A stretch of 64,000 nt of DNA, from NCBI RefSeq assembly GCF_030818895.1, contig NZ_JAUTBA010000001.1, positions 2,046,001 to 2,110,000 of the forward strand, written 5' to 3'. Numbering within the stretch: the first letter of the stretch is position 1; every line of letters starts with the position of its first letter. Position numbers and translations under genes: made by a program. The stretch is from Sphingobacterium zeae. Its GTDB lineage: Bacteria; Bacteroidota; Bacteroidia; Sphingobacteriales; Sphingobacteriaceae. This document shows positions 9,749-19,827 of the stretch, in pieces. Below the pieces are notes generated by a model that was given only the letters and a program-made list of their open reading frames with translations, searched no databases and was not told the origin of the DNA.

Positions 9749-9791
9749 CTTCGAATTTATACCATTAAATGAAATAGATCATTTGCTTCTC

Positions 9792-9799
9792 CAAAAATA
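9792..9799 (-). promoter_or_regulatory. Candidate Bacteroidota -7 box for the sigma-factor gene
   Basis: On the minus strand the bases read TATTTTTG, a full match to the Bacteroidota consensus TAnnTTTG, 44 bases before the sigma ATG. I see no good TTTG -33 box at the expected 19-21 base spacing, so this is a candidate only. Confidence 0.3.
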
Positions 9800-10017
9800 G
9801 TAAAGATTTAATAACAATGATAAAACCCTTATTTAAAATCACTATAATGCTGTAGATCCTCTTGTTACCTAAAAAATGGAGCGTTGCGCATTAATTTGGT
9901 GACTAAATTATGAATTTGGTAAGTGAAAGAGATGGCTTTTAGAAATTTTAAAAAAAAATAGATTCCATGGGGTAAAATCTAAATGTCATTTGTCTTGAAT
10001 TTAACAAAAGCGTAATA

Positions 10018-11052
10018 ATGGAGAAATATACGAGTTACCGTACACAAGATTTTTTGGATGACCTGGATTTTGTCCGCTTCGTCAAACAGCCGAAACGGGA
10101 TGATGTTTTCAATTGGAAGGCATGGCGTGCCGGAAATCCCAAAAATGCTGCTTCCTATGATGACGCGCTTGCTTATCTGCATGCCTTGTATGGCATTACC
10201 CGGATTAGACCGGATCAGGAATTTACGGATGACCTTTTTGAGGATATTGAACGAGGTATAGCTGGAAAAAGAAAGAAGAGAAGAAATCAGATTGTTCGTT
10301 TGTGGGCAGCAGCTACTGGAGCAGCAGCTGTAGCGCTTTTTATAACTTTATCCTGGTACTACCGCTCGATGGTCGTTGTCGAAACCGGAAGCGGTGAATT
10401 TCAGACTGTACTATTGCCCGATAGCAGTACAGTACAACTCAATGCCAATTCTTCTATTGCTTACCGCCGCGCCTGGAACTGGCTGTCCAAGCGTGAAGTA
10501 TTTACTACTGGAGAGGTACTACTCGAAGTCAAGCATCTTAACAAGGATACGTCAGCTATTCGGGAAGACGAACGGTTTACCGCCTATACCGGCGATGTTG
10601 CTGTGGAGGTGCTCGGAACAAAGTTTAACCTAAAAAATAGGGATAACAAAATAACTGTATCACTATTGGAAGGACGTATTGCACTGCGTAATAGCAAACA
10701 TCTTGGTGAAACCAAGATCCTCGCACCCGGTGATATCGTTGAGGCAGATATCGAAGGCTTTCGTCATTTGAGCGCAGGAAAAAAAGCGGCTCAGCAGGCG
10801 GTGGGGTGGACCCAGAAAACGCTGACAGGCGAAAACTTAACAGTCGCTGATCTAACGAATGAATTGCGCTATGTGTATGGAAAAGAAATTATCATAAGCG
10901 ATCCCGCACTTTTGAATCGAAAAATCGACGGTCGCATATCGCTAGCTTCGCAGGAAAGTATCATTTATTCGATCGCGAATATTTTACAGGCGAATATCCG
11001 AATGGAAAAAGACACGATCTACCTCGATCCAAAAGAAGAAAAACAAAAATAA
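10018..11052 (+). CDS. FecR-family anti-sigma factor
   Basis: The 344-residue protein has a cytoplasmic N-terminal segment rich in charged residues, a single membrane segment at about residues 95-115 (LWAAATGAAAVALFITLSWYY), a periplasmic FecR domain (VETGSGEFQTVLLPDSSTVQLNA, then VAVEVLGTKFNLKNR and SLLEGRIALRN, about 120-235) and a C-terminal DUF4974-like domain (about 270-340, ending near the ANILQANIRMEKDTIYLDP stretch). Such proteins hold an ECF sigma factor and release it when the partner receptor's STN domain signals. The partner sigma factor is probably the divergent gene at 9158-9748, and the receptor is the STN-SusC 33 bases downstream. The gene is intact, unlike the FecR gene at 42557. 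Confidence 0.92.
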   Translation: MEKYTSYRTQDFLDDLDFVRFVKQPKRDDVFNWKAWRAGNPKNAASYDDALAYLHALYGITRIRPDQEFTDDLFEDIERGIAGKRKKRRNQIVRLWAAATGAAAVALFITLSWYYRSMVVVETGSGEFQTVLLPDSSTVQLNANSSIAYRRAWNWLSKREVFTTGEVLLEVKHLNKDTSAIREDERFTAYTGDVAVEVLGTKFNLKNRDNKITVSLLEGRIALRNSKHLGETKILAPGDIVEADIEGFRHLSAGKKAAQQAVGWTQKTLTGENLTVADLTNELRYVYGKEIIISDPALLNRKIDGRISLASQESIIYSIANILQANIRMEKDTIYLDPKEEKQK

Positions 11053-11085
11053 GCTAATACAATAGTAACATCTAACCTAACAAAT

Positions 11086-14000
11086 ATGAAAATTACAGAA
11101 AGCAGGTGGCAACCACTACGTTGCTTGTTGATGGTTCCGGTCACTTCGCTGCTATTTACCGTTGGGCAGCAGGCCTATGCGCAGCAAAAGTTGCCACTTA
11201 GCCAAGCCGTGAAACAGATTGAACAGCGTTTCAACGCGAATTTAAGTTATGAGCACAACCTGTTGAACGGGAAATTTGTCGACCCCGAATCGCTCAAGGG
11301 AAATAAACTGGAAGAAGTGCTTAAAAAAGTACTTTATCCCAATCAATTGGTATTTCTTTATGTGGATGACAAATCCTATTCCATTGTACGTCGCGCTGCC
11401 GGAGACGGAGAAGCTAGTACCGTAAAAAATAGTACCGACCAACAGGTGATAGATCGGGTCGCAGGCACGGTTGTTTCGGCGAGCGGTAAACCGATACCCC
11501 TAGCAAGTATATGGGTAAAAGACACCCGCAAAGGTGCGAAAAGCGACGAGAATGGGCGATTCCTAATTTATGATATCAAACCCACGGATATTATTATGGT
11601 CTCGGCCGTCGGTTATGAAAGTAGTGCCTTAACGGCTGGAAATCGTAGTCAGATCAAATTTACGATGGAGGAAAAAAATCATGTGCTGGAGGAGGCCGTG
11701 ATTTCGACGGGATATCAGAAGATATCCAAAGAAAGAGCAACAGGTTCAGTTTCGCTCATTACGTCCAAAGAGCTGGAAAAAATCCCCTCCGCCAATCTGA
11801 TTCAGCGCTTGGAAGGACAGGTGCCCGGATTTCAGGTTTCCATTGGAACCGGCGACCGTAGCTTTACTTACAACAATAACCAATTGAGTATTAACTCGAG
11901 CACGCGTACCATCGGTCGGAATGACTATGATTTTAACGTAAGAGGAATAGGTTCAATAGACACCGAGACCGAGAAATTACCATTGATTGTTATCGACGGA
12001 GCGATTTCCACCATGGATCTTGCGACCCTAAATCCAAACGATGTAGAAAATATCACGGTATTGAAAGATGCAGCTGCAGCCTCAATTTATGGGGTTAGGG
12101 CGGCCAACGGTGTTATTGTGGTCACAACCAAAAAAGGTTCGGTTACAGGGGTGCCTCGTATAAGTTTTTCTGCCAATACTGCATTTTCTGGAAAACCTGA
12201 CTTAGGTTATTTACGTACGATGAATAGTGCGCAAATGATCGATTATCAAGAAGAGTTGGTCGCCAAAAACATTTTGAACGGCAATAATATTGCGACCAGT
12301 CTTTATTCCTATGCGACTTACTATCCAGGTGAAGTTGCAGCGGCAGCGATCCGTCTTAAAAATGGACAGCTTACTCAAGCTAATTATGATGCGCTAGTTA
12401 ATCCACTAAAAGGTATAGACAATAAGGCGCAGATTCAACGCTATCTATTGCGCCCCATGAGTAGCCAGCAATATAACCTATCGATAAGCAATGGGACCGA
12501 AAATAATAACTATTTCTATTCGGCCTCTTACGCGAATGAGAATCCATATACTAGGGGTGAAAATGGCAAACGTCTGACCTTAAACTTCAATAATAACTGG
12601 AAGCTTTTTAAAATTGCAACGCTATCCACGAGTGTGCGTGGTACATTCTTAAATCAAAAACAGAATGGGATAGGAATTTCGCAGTTTTACGATACCGGAG
12701 CGGCTACACTATTGCCTTATCAATTGCTGGCCGATGCCGATGGAAACGGCATAGCATACGACCGGCTGACACCGGAATATGTTATCGGACTGGGGGCAGC
12801 TTACAAAGACTGGCGCTACGACTATTTGCAGGAATTAAGGGAAGTGGACCGGGTGCTCAAGAACAATAGTTTTTCGGCAGTGATTAATTTGTCACTACCA
12901 ATTTATAAGGGGATAAAAGGTACGGTCATGTATGCTAATGAGAGATCATTTGGAAGTAATCGCATGTTCAGTGGAGAAGAATCTTTCGCGAACCGTTCCT
13001 TATTGAATAGATTTACGCCGGTCGGCCAATCGAAAAATACCCTGGGTATCAGCAAAGGGGGCATCTATAACATCGGCAATACCGAAGTCAATAATTATAC
13101 CGTACGTGGACAGCTGAACTACGATGCTTTGCTTGCTCAAAAACATGAAATTTCTGCTATCGCAGGAGCTGAGATCCGGCAGACGGAGACTGGGCAGGGA
13201 AGCAGTACCTTATATGGGTATAATATGCAGACTGGATTCAATACAGCTGTAAGTTATCTGCAGTCGGCCTATCTCAGTATCCAGGGATTTAATGAAAGTT
13301 TGTCTGGAGCACCTCAGCAGGCCGATCGGAGAAGACGCTTTCTGTCGTATTTTTCAAATGCTGCCTATACCTATGATAGGAAATACACCCTTTCGGGAAG
13401 TGTTCGCTATGATGATTACAACAATTTTGGGCTGGACCGAAGTTTTCGGGCGACCCCGTTATGGTCAAGTGGCTTCAAGTGGAATGTGCAAAAAGAATCG
13501 TTTATGAACAGCCTGGTTTGGCTAAGTCAATTGGGAGTTAGGGCAACCTATGGGGTGAACGGTAACATCACGCAAGATGTACGTCCGTTTACCTATATAT
13601 CACTTGATGATGTTGCACGTAATCCTACTGGTGAGCCTTCCGCAAGCATTATTGCAATCGCTAATCCGCAGCTTCGTTGGGAGAAAACATATGTCACAAA
13701 CTTTGGGCTCGATTTCGGTTTATTAAATAACCGTATGACGGGTACTTTTGATTATTATATCAAAAAGGGTCGTGATCTATTGTATGGTTTTCCAATTGCT
13801 GCTCCTTACGTAGGAACAATAAACAATGGAAACTTGAAAAGAAATACGGCAAGTATGAGTGGAAAAGGTGTTGATCTCGGTTTAAATGCGATACTCCTCA
13901 ACAAGATGGATTGGCATTTAGATATCGGGGCAAACTTTTCTTACAATACCAATAAAATTACCGATAATCGTTTTAAAGCCAGTGATATCGCCAATTTCAC

Positions 14001-14706
14001 TTACTCCTATACACCTGTTGGTATTGGTTATTTAGAAGGATATGCTAGCGATAAGCTACTCGCATTTCGACATGCCGGCTTGGATGAAAATGGATTGACC
14101 CAGGTGTACAACAAAGCGGGAGAGATTGTTTCTGTAAAACAGACTTTGAAGGGGGTAGATGACCTTAAATACATGGGGCGCACAACAGCACCTTATTTTG
14201 GGAGCTTAAAAACGAACCTGCGGTACGGACAATGGTCATTATTTGCATTGTTCACCTACCAATTTGGAAATGTCTTTATAAAACCTAGTATTGAATCCTA
14301 CATGACCCCCAGTCGTGGATTAACTTCACCAAAATTTGATCTCAGCGCAGATATTGCCAATCGCTGGCGTCAAGCAGGGGATGAGGCCATAACCAATGTT
14401 CCAGCAGTAACAGCAGATATCTATGGGCAATATAGTCTATATCGCTATACTTATTCGGATATTAACGTGCTGAAAGGAGACTATGTTAGGCTGCGTGAAA
14501 TTTCCTTAAGTTATGCACTTCCAAAGGGGCTACTGAAAAATTTGAAAATCGAACAGGTTAATCTAACTGGATCTGTGCGTAATGTTGGACTGATCTGGAC
14601 AGCCAATAAAGAAGGTATTGATCCTGATTTTGCCAATTATGTGGGTAACACTACCAACCTGCGTCCTGTTCCTTCATATAACTTTTCTATCAACGTTAAC
14701 TTCTAA
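11086..14706 (+). CDS. SusC-family TonB-dependent transducer with N-terminal STN domain
   Basis: The 1206-residue protein has a signal peptide (cleavage after about residue 32, QQAYAQQ), an STN secretin/TonB N-terminal domain (about 40-105, LSQAVKQIEQRFNANLSYE), a CarboxypepD_reg-like domain (about 125-205), a TonB-box region (EAVISTGYQ), a plug with VLKDAAAASIYGVRAANGV and a long beta-barrel ending in NVNF. The STN domain marks it as a transducer that contacts FecR in the periplasm. It follows fecR by 33 bases and precedes susD by 8 bases. The substrate is unknown: no glycosidase is encoded in the operon, and the downstream genes are a thioredoxin-fold protein and an alpha/beta hydrolase. 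Confidence 0.95.
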   Translation: MKITESRWQPLRCLLMVPVTSLLFTVGQQAYAQQKLPLSQAVKQIEQRFNANLSYEHNLLNGKFVDPESLKGNKLEEVLKKVLYPNQLVFLYVDDKSYSIVRRAAGDGEASTVKNSTDQQVIDRVAGTVVSASGKPIPLASIWVKDTRKGAKSDENGRFLIYDIKPTDIIMVSAVGYESSALTAGNRSQIKFTMEEKNHVLEEAVISTGYQKISKERATGSVSLITSKELEKIPSANLIQRLEGQVPGFQVSIGTGDRSFTYNNNQLSINSSTRTIGRNDYDFNVRGIGSIDTETEKLPLIVIDGAISTMDLATLNPNDVENITVLKDAAAASIYGVRAANGVIVVTTKKGSVTGVPRISFSANTAFSGKPDLGYLRTMNSAQMIDYQEELVAKNILNGNNIATSLYSYATYYPGEVAAAAIRLKNGQLTQANYDALVNPLKGIDNKAQIQRYLLRPMSSQQYNLSISNGTENNNYFYSASYANENPYTRGENGKRLTLNFNNNWKLFKIATLSTSVRGTFLNQKQNGIGISQFYDTGAATLLPYQLLADADGNGIAYDRLTPEYVIGLGAAYKDWRYDYLQELREVDRVLKNNSFSAVINLSLPIYKGIKGTVMYANERSFGSNRMFSGEESFANRSLLNRFTPVGQSKNTLGISKGGIYNIGNTEVNNYTVRGQLNYDALLAQKHEISAIAGAEIRQTETGQGSSTLYGYNMQTGFNTAVSYLQSAYLSIQGFNESLSGAPQQADRRRRFLSYFSNAAYTYDRKYTLSGSVRYDDYNNFGLDRSFRATPLWSSGFKWNVQKESFMNSLVWLSQLGVRATYGVNGNITQDVRPFTYISLDDVARNPTGEPSASIIAIANPQLRWEKTYVTNFGLDFGLLNNRMTGTFDYYIKKGRDLLYGFPIAAPYVGTINNGNLKRNTASMSGKGVDLGLNAILLNKMDWHLDIGANFSYNTNKITDNRFKASDIANFTYSYTPVGIGYLEGYASDKLLAFRHAGLDENGLTQVYNKAGEIVSVKQTLKGVDDLKYMGRTTAPYFGSLKTNLRYGQWSLFALFTYQFGNVFIKPSIESYMTPSRGLTSPKFDLSADIANRWRQAGDEAITNVPAVTADIYGQYSLYRYTYSDINVLKGDYVRLREISLSYALPKGLLKNLKIEQVNLTGSVRNVGLIWTANKEGIDPDFANYVGNTTNLRPVPSYNFSINVNF

Positions 14707-14714
14707 TTGCTAAA

Positions 14715-16151
14715 ATGATGAAAATAATTATAAAAGATTACAGCCGTAGAATAACTCTTGCAATCGCGGTTTTGACACTTGGAGGCGGCATCGCTGGCTG
14801 TGAAAAATATGTGGATATAAAAACACAGGGGCAATTGACACCTGGGACGATAGAAAACTATCGCTACCTCTTAAACAATACGACTACATTTGAAGCTGCG
14901 CCCGCACTGTCGGATATGGCCGCCGATGACCTTGAAATCATTGATGGTTCTGCACAACAAAAATCGCTGTCTGGTAGTGATTCTTATGGCTACTATAGTC
15001 GGTCGTACCAATGGGCAGATGATATTTATCCTATCGGTAATCAGAATTTTAAAGATGACAACTGGTCCAGATTATATAATGCGATAGCCTATGCGAATAC
15101 GGTCATTGCCGAGGTACCGAAGGTTTCTGATGGTACGCCTGCTGAAATTAGTCAATTGGCTGCGGAGGCAAAGATCCACCGCGCTTCGGCTTACTTGATG
15201 TTAGCCAATACCTATGCGAAGCCTTATCTGCGGGAAAGTGCCAATACCGAGCTGGGTGTCCCGTTGATCCTGCAGCCGACAACCGAGCAGTCGCTCAATA
15301 GAGGTACATTGCAGCAGGTATATGATGCGATTTTAGCCGATATTGAAGCAGCATTGCCTGCGTTGCCTGCAAAGCAGCAGTTTACAACCTTGCCGTCCAA
15401 AGCTTCAGCCTATGGTTTGTTGGCTCGTACGTACTTGTATATGAACAGTTATGCGGATGCAGCAAAAGCGGCCGATCAAGCGCTGGCTCTGAATGACAAG
15501 CTAGTAGATTTGACAAAAATTACGGATACAACTATGGTCAACTATCCATTACGAATCTATAATCCTGAAATTTTGTTGTCCAAAGTACCAATAAATGGCA
15601 TTACCGCTTATTCGCCGACAGCATTTCGGTTAAGCAAAGACTTATTGTCTTTATTTGACGGAAGCGACCAGCGCTATAATTTATTTACGGTTCCTGGATC
15701 GAAAATATCAGCATGGGAGGTCTATGATGGTCGGTATTATTATTTAGATTTTATAAAAAACGAAGGCCGCAATGTAGGCCCCTCAGTCCCTGAAATGTTG
15801 TTAATTAAGGCGGAGGCTGCTGCGCGCGATAATCAGGCTGCTACAGCAATGGCACTGGTCAACCGTTTACGTGCCAGCCGAATAATGCCCGGGTCGACGG
15901 TCAATCTGAGCGCAACAGATGCCGAAGATGCATTGGTGAAAGTGATGCAGGAACGTCGTCGCGAGTTTATGTTCCGCATGTTGCGCTGGTGGGATATGCG
16001 CCGTCTGAAAAACGATACGCGATTTCAGAAAACGTATACGCGTACATTCGGTGGAAATACTTTCACATTGGCTCCGAATAGCAACCGCTATGTTTTCCGG
16101 ATCGCGCAATATGAAATTAATTTGAGTCCCGAAATAGTGCAAAATCCATAA
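14715..16151 (+). CDS. SusD/RagB-family lipoprotein partner of the STN-SusC
   Basis: The 478-residue protein has a lipobox IAGC (Cys29), a SusD-like helical core beginning KYVDIKTQGQL, and the C-terminal motif EMLLIKAEAAARDNQ followed by VMQERRREFMFRMLRWWDMRRLK. It is the surface lid of the SusC encoded just upstream, and the 8-base spacing implies translational linkage. RagB-type members of this family bind peptides, so the substrate need not be a sugar. Which it is here cannot be decided from the sequence. Confidence 0.93.
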   Translation: MMKIIIKDYSRRITLAIAVLTLGGGIAGCEKYVDIKTQGQLTPGTIENYRYLLNNTTTFEAAPALSDMAADDLEIIDGSAQQKSLSGSDSYGYYSRSYQWADDIYPIGNQNFKDDNWSRLYNAIAYANTVIAEVPKVSDGTPAEISQLAAEAKIHRASAYLMLANTYAKPYLRESANTELGVPLILQPTTEQSLNRGTLQQVYDAILADIEAALPALPAKQQFTTLPSKASAYGLLARTYLYMNSYADAAKAADQALALNDKLVDLTKITDTTMVNYPLRIYNPEILLSKVPINGITAYSPTAFRLSKDLLSLFDGSDQRYNLFTVPGSKISAWEVYDGRYYYLDFIKNEGRNVGPSVPEMLLIKAEAAARDNQAATAMALVNRLRASRIMPGSTVNLSATDAEDALVKVMQERRREFMFRMLRWWDMRRLKNDTRFQKTYTRTFGGNTFTLAPNSNRYVFRIAQYEINLSPEIVQNP

Positions 16152-16189
16152 AAAACGGATCTAATGGTCAATTATTTTAAAAAGGAAAA

Positions 16190-18154
16190 ATGAGAGATAT
16201 GAAAAATTGTGTGATAAAAACTACAGCTGTATTGGCATGGACACTTTTGTGTTGCACTGCTGCCTCTGCGCAACAACAGAAACAGCCGCAGGTTTTTAAA
16301 GTGATACCCGAATTTCCCAAGGAGCAAGATACGGTAGAGCTCGTATATGATGCACGCACTACTGTGTTGAAGGATGCCAAAAATATTTCTGCCCAGTTGA
16401 CGGGGTATACTGACTTTAAATGGACCACCACGGATATCAAGTTTGCAAAAAACGATTCGGTTTGGACAGCAAAATATATGCTACCGGCACATTTGGCCTT
16501 GATGAATCTTGTTTTTAAATCGGATACATCGGTAGACAATGGTGGAGAGCAAACTTATTCTTATATGCTCGCTGCAGATGATAAACGCCAGATGTCGGGA
16601 GCAATGTTAGGCTGGGGCCTGTTGCGGACGCCAAATATTGTTGGGGGGGTACCTTATGTGGTCGACTCGGCAGCGTACAAATCAGATGAGGTTCTATTGA
16701 TGTGGGTTAAATATGAATTGAAATATCATCCTGAAAACCGATTTCGTGTCCTTTACGCTGCAGCAAGTGCTTTGAAACATATGGATACGGCAGAATCTCT
16801 CGCTAAATTAAACAAAGAACTGATTACTTTGACGCAGATACCGGATATCAGCGAACAAGACTTGTTGGAAATCGATCGCGTCTATCGGGAGATTCTGAAG
16901 GATACTGCGAAAGCTGAGGCATTTCAGCAAAGGATTGTCGCCCAGTTCCCAAAGGGTCAATATATAAAGGATCAACAGCGTCTGGCGGATTTTAAGCTCA
17001 TTCAACAAGCGAAGACGGACGATGAACGTTTGAAAGCTGCGATGGATTTTATTGACAAGCATCCTTATCAGGAAGCTGAAGATGCTTTTAACGAAGCGAA
17101 TCGAATCAGTTATATCAGTGCTTACTGGATTATTTCGGTGTACACCAGCATGAAAAAAGATCTGTTCAACTATAGTAAGTATATGTCCAAGATCGCACCT
17201 TACGAGGCGCTTTCGAATGTGATCTACCGTTCCTTGGACGTGCCGTATCTTTCGCAAAAAAGCATAGGACCTGCCGAAATATTGCCTTATGCCCGAGTTA
17301 TTATGGAACGTCTGAATTACTACAAGGATAACTTTCAGGGGGATAAATATGCAACGTTATATTATTCAAATGCACCTTTATTTGCCAAGATATTGGTGGA
17401 CAATAAACTTTACGACGAAGCCTTTGCCTATGCCGCCGCCGCGCAGAGCGCAGCAAGCTACAAAAATGCGGACCTGAACGATACCTATGTACGTGCGCTC
17501 GAGGGGCAGGGGAAAGCCAAAGAACTGCAAATGGCACTGGAGAAAAGTTATGCCATGAATCAGAGTTCGACCTATATGCTGGAGCTGATGAAAACAATCT
17601 ATAGTGCAAAAAACAAATCAGACAAAGGCTACGAAGAGTATTTGGCTAGTCTCAAAAATGCCGACAAGGGAAAGGAGCTAAAAGAAAAGGTACAGAAACT
17701 TTTAATCAACAAGAATATTCCGGATTTTGAGCTGTTGGATCAACATGGAAAAAAAGTACGTCTCTCTTCCCAGAAAGGAAAAATTGTTGTATTGGATTTT
17801 TGGGCTTCTTGGTGTGCCCCTTGCAAGGGCGCATTTCCGGGAATGAAACTGGCGGTAGACCATTTCAAAAATGATCCGAATGTGGTCTTTTACTTTATCA
17901 ATACACAGGAACGTAAGCCGGACATGAAAGATTATGTGACTAATTACATGAAAGAAAATAGTTATCCATTTACGGTCTTGTTGGATGTGGGTAGCAAAGC
18001 TTCGAAGGCTGCCGGTGTGGGGCCGATACCACACAAAATGGTCGTGGGACCAGATGGCAGGCTTCGCTTTTCCGAAGTGGGATATATGGGAAGCACTTCG
18101 GAGCTGGCAGATGAAATCATCGAAATGGTCAACGTTTTAAAAGCAGGAAAATAA
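16190..18154 (+). CDS. Secreted 654-residue protein with C-terminal TlpA/ResA-like thioredoxin domain
   Basis: A signal peptide (cleavage near ASAQQ) exports the protein to the periplasm or beyond. Residues about 30-150 look like a beta-rich Ig-like domain. About 165-510 is helical, with TPR-like spacing. The C-terminal 140 residues form a redoxin domain with the active site WASWCAPCKG (Cys542 and Cys545) and the cis-proline loop near VGPIPHKMVVG. Thioredoxin-fold proteins of this type reduce or exchange disulfides outside the cytoplasm. At 654 residues it is much longer than ordinary TlpA (about 180-200) or the DUF4369-TlpA type (about 380). It is co-directional with the SusCD pair 38 bases upstream and the hydrolase 4 bases downstream. 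Its substrate is unknown. Confidence 0.85.
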   Translation: MRDMKNCVIKTTAVLAWTLLCCTAASAQQQKQPQVFKVIPEFPKEQDTVELVYDARTTVLKDAKNISAQLTGYTDFKWTTTDIKFAKNDSVWTAKYMLPAHLALMNLVFKSDTSVDNGGEQTYSYMLAADDKRQMSGAMLGWGLLRTPNIVGGVPYVVDSAAYKSDEVLLMWVKYELKYHPENRFRVLYAAASALKHMDTAESLAKLNKELITLTQIPDISEQDLLEIDRVYREILKDTAKAEAFQQRIVAQFPKGQYIKDQQRLADFKLIQQAKTDDERLKAAMDFIDKHPYQEAEDAFNEANRISYISAYWIISVYTSMKKDLFNYSKYMSKIAPYEALSNVIYRSLDVPYLSQKSIGPAEILPYARVIMERLNYYKDNFQGDKYATLYYSNAPLFAKILVDNKLYDEAFAYAAAAQSAASYKNADLNDTYVRALEGQGKAKELQMALEKSYAMNQSSTYMLELMKTIYSAKNKSDKGYEEYLASLKNADKGKELKEKVQKLLINKNIPDFELLDQHGKKVRLSSQKGKIVVLDFWASWCAPCKGAFPGMKLAVDHFKNDPNVVFYFINTQERKPDMKDYVTNYMKENSYPFTVLLDVGSKASKAAGVGPIPHKMVVGPDGRLRFSEVGYMGSTSELADEIIEMVNVLKAGK

Positions 18155-18158
18155 GGAC

Positions 18159-19235
18159 ATGAAAACAATCAAATCACTGTTTCTATCTGTAGCTTCATTG
18201 CTTCTTTACGGCATTACTTCAGCACAGTCCATCAATCAAAGGGAGGTAATCTTTAAATCAAAAGCAGATAGTATTACCATTGGCGCCACTATTTCCTCGC
18301 CTATCAAGGCTGGGAAATATCCGGCCATTATTATCGCCTCAGGAACCGGCCCACAGGACCGGGATGGTACAATGGCAGGGACAAAGATGTTTGCCCGTAT
18401 TGCCAATTTCTTGACACCCAAGGGGTATGTGGTCTTACGTATGGACGATCGGGGTGTAGGTAAAACAACAGGCGAATACCGATATGCAACAACAGCAGAT
18501 TTTGCACTTGACGTTTTAGGTGCGCTTCAATTTTTGAAAACGGAAAAGAATGTTGACTTGAGGCATATCGGTCTATTGGGGCATAGCGAAGGAGGGGCTG
18601 TCATTTCGATAGCGGCTTCACAAAGCAAAGATGTCGCTTTTTTGATCAGCTTGTCGGGCTTAGCCTCAAATGGCTTAGAATCTCTTTTGGTGCAGAATGA
18701 AAACTTGGTGAACACTTCGCCGATGACCGCAGTGGACAAAAAGAGATCCAATGAAATCAATCGACTAATGTTTGCGACAGCTTTTCAATATGCTAAATCA
18801 GACAGTATGGAGAGTAAGCTCAATGCAGTTTATAACTATTGGAAGGAAAAAGATGACCTTTATTTTAAGTCATTAGCTATTGAACACGACCATTTCCGTT
18901 TTCCGATTTGGTCCTATGTGCAGCAGGCTATCGGGCCCTGGTATCGCTATTTTATTTCCTATGATCCGCAGATCTTTTTAAGTAAAGTGGACGTACCTAT
19001 CTTGGCGATCAATGGTAGTAAAGATGTTTTTGTGGATCCCATCAATTTAAACTACTGGAAACAATACAGTCGCAGCGGTCTGTACGGAAAGGTAACTACC
19101 ATCCTGCTGCCAAATGTAAATCATTTACTACAACCTTGTGAAACATGCACACCTGCGGAATACGCAAAACTTGGTGAAATACACGAGAGTACGTTAGGCT
19201 CAATTGTGGAATGGTTGGAGGAAACTGTGAAGTAA
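18159..19235 (+). CDS. Secreted alpha/beta hydrolase
   Basis: The 358-residue protein has a signal peptide (cleavage near TSAQS) and the alpha/beta hydrolase fold. The nucleophile elbow is GHSEGG with Ser143; an oxyanion region precedes it (ASGTGPQDRDG), with NGSKDVFVDP and NVNHLLQPC supplying the likely acid and His. The family includes esterases and acyl-peptide-type hydrolases, and the GPQDRDG motif is shared with periplasmic esterases of the EstA/YqiA-like group, but I cannot name a substrate. It starts 4 bases after the redoxin stop with AAGGAC before the ATG and is the last gene of the ECF/FecR-controlled operon. Confidence 0.85.
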   Translation: MKTIKSLFLSVASLLLYGITSAQSINQREVIFKSKADSITIGATISSPIKAGKYPAIIIASGTGPQDRDGTMAGTKMFARIANFLTPKGYVVLRMDDRGVGKTTGEYRYATTADFALDVLGALQFLKTEKNVDLRHIGLLGHSEGGAVISIAASQSKDVAFLISLSGLASNGLESLLVQNENLVNTSPMTAVDKKRSNEINRLMFATAFQYAKSDSMESKLNAVYNYWKEKDDLYFKSLAIEHDHFRFPIWSYVQQAIGPWYRYFISYDPQIFLSKVDVPILAINGSKDVFVDPINLNYWKQYSRSGLYGKVTTILLPNVNHLLQPCETCTPAEYAKLGEIHESTLGSIVEWLEETVK

Positions 19236-19256
19236 TCGATGTCCTGTTTTTAATAG

Positions 19257-19293
19257 AAAAAATACCGAAGCTTAAATCACTTCGGTATTTTTT
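19257..19293. terminator. Bidirectional intrinsic terminator
   Basis: A perfect 14-bp stem (19257-19270 with 19280-19293) surrounds a 9-base loop. The plus strand has a T6 run within the 3' arm and the minus strand has the matching run, so it can stop both the hydrolase operon and the opposing gene at 19339. Confidence 0.85.
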
Positions 19294-19338
19294 GTGAGAA
19301 GGTCTTCTATTTTGTGAGAAGTCCGTTATCGTTATACC

Positions 19339-19827
19339 TTAAATTGTTTTGCTGTCGCGCAACATTTTAATAATGTTGTGTGCTTCCAGCTGTTTGCTAA
19401 GCTGGGTATTGATCAGACTATGCACATTTTGGGAAAGTTCATCGGATCCATCTGCTAACGCTGTTTGGTAGGTCGATTTAAAGGCATCTTCGCCCTGTTC
19501 GCAGGTTTCCAATAAACTTCTTTCGTCGTCGCCTGTGATATTAACTTTGATCCCCATCCAGGCACGGAATAGCTTGCCGCTCAGCATAGTGCTATCGGTA
19601 GCCTCCTTGCCTTCAAGCTCAACATACGGAGTTAATTCGGCGATAAATTCTTCTGATTGTCCGATAAATTTTTGAAAGGTTGGGATCAGTTTATCTAAGC
19701 CGTGACTTGTTGCCAGGTCAGTTGCTTTTCTATACCCTTCAATACGGTCATTATTGATTTTAATAATGTCGTTGATGATTTCTGGATTGTTGATGTTGTT
19801 TTCCATAATATTATTATTTGTTATCAT
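19339..19827 (-). CDS. PA2169-family (DUF2383) four-helix-bundle protein
   Basis: The 162-residue soluble protein has the PA2169/DUF2383 pattern: an N-terminal helix with EIINDIIKINNDRIEGYRKA, a second helix with FQKFIGQSEEFIAEL, the SGKLFRAWMGIK segment, and a final EAHNIIKMLRDS. Proteins of this family are ferritin-like bundles of unknown function, often linked to stress. It is cytoplasmic, with no signal peptide. ATG at 19827 gives the longest product; ATG at 19806 (MENNINNPEII) fits the usual family start better, and neither has a clear ribosome site. It converges with the hydrolase operon and diverges from the flavoprotein gene. Confidence 0.85.
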   Translation of the reverse strand: MITNNNIMENNINNPEIINDIIKINNDRIEGYRKATDLATSHGLDKLIPTFQKFIGQSEEFIAELTPYVELEGKEATDSTMLSGKLFRAWMGIKVNITGDDERSLLETCEQGEDAFKSTYQTALADGSDELSQNVHSLINTQLSKQLEAHNIIKMLRDSKTI

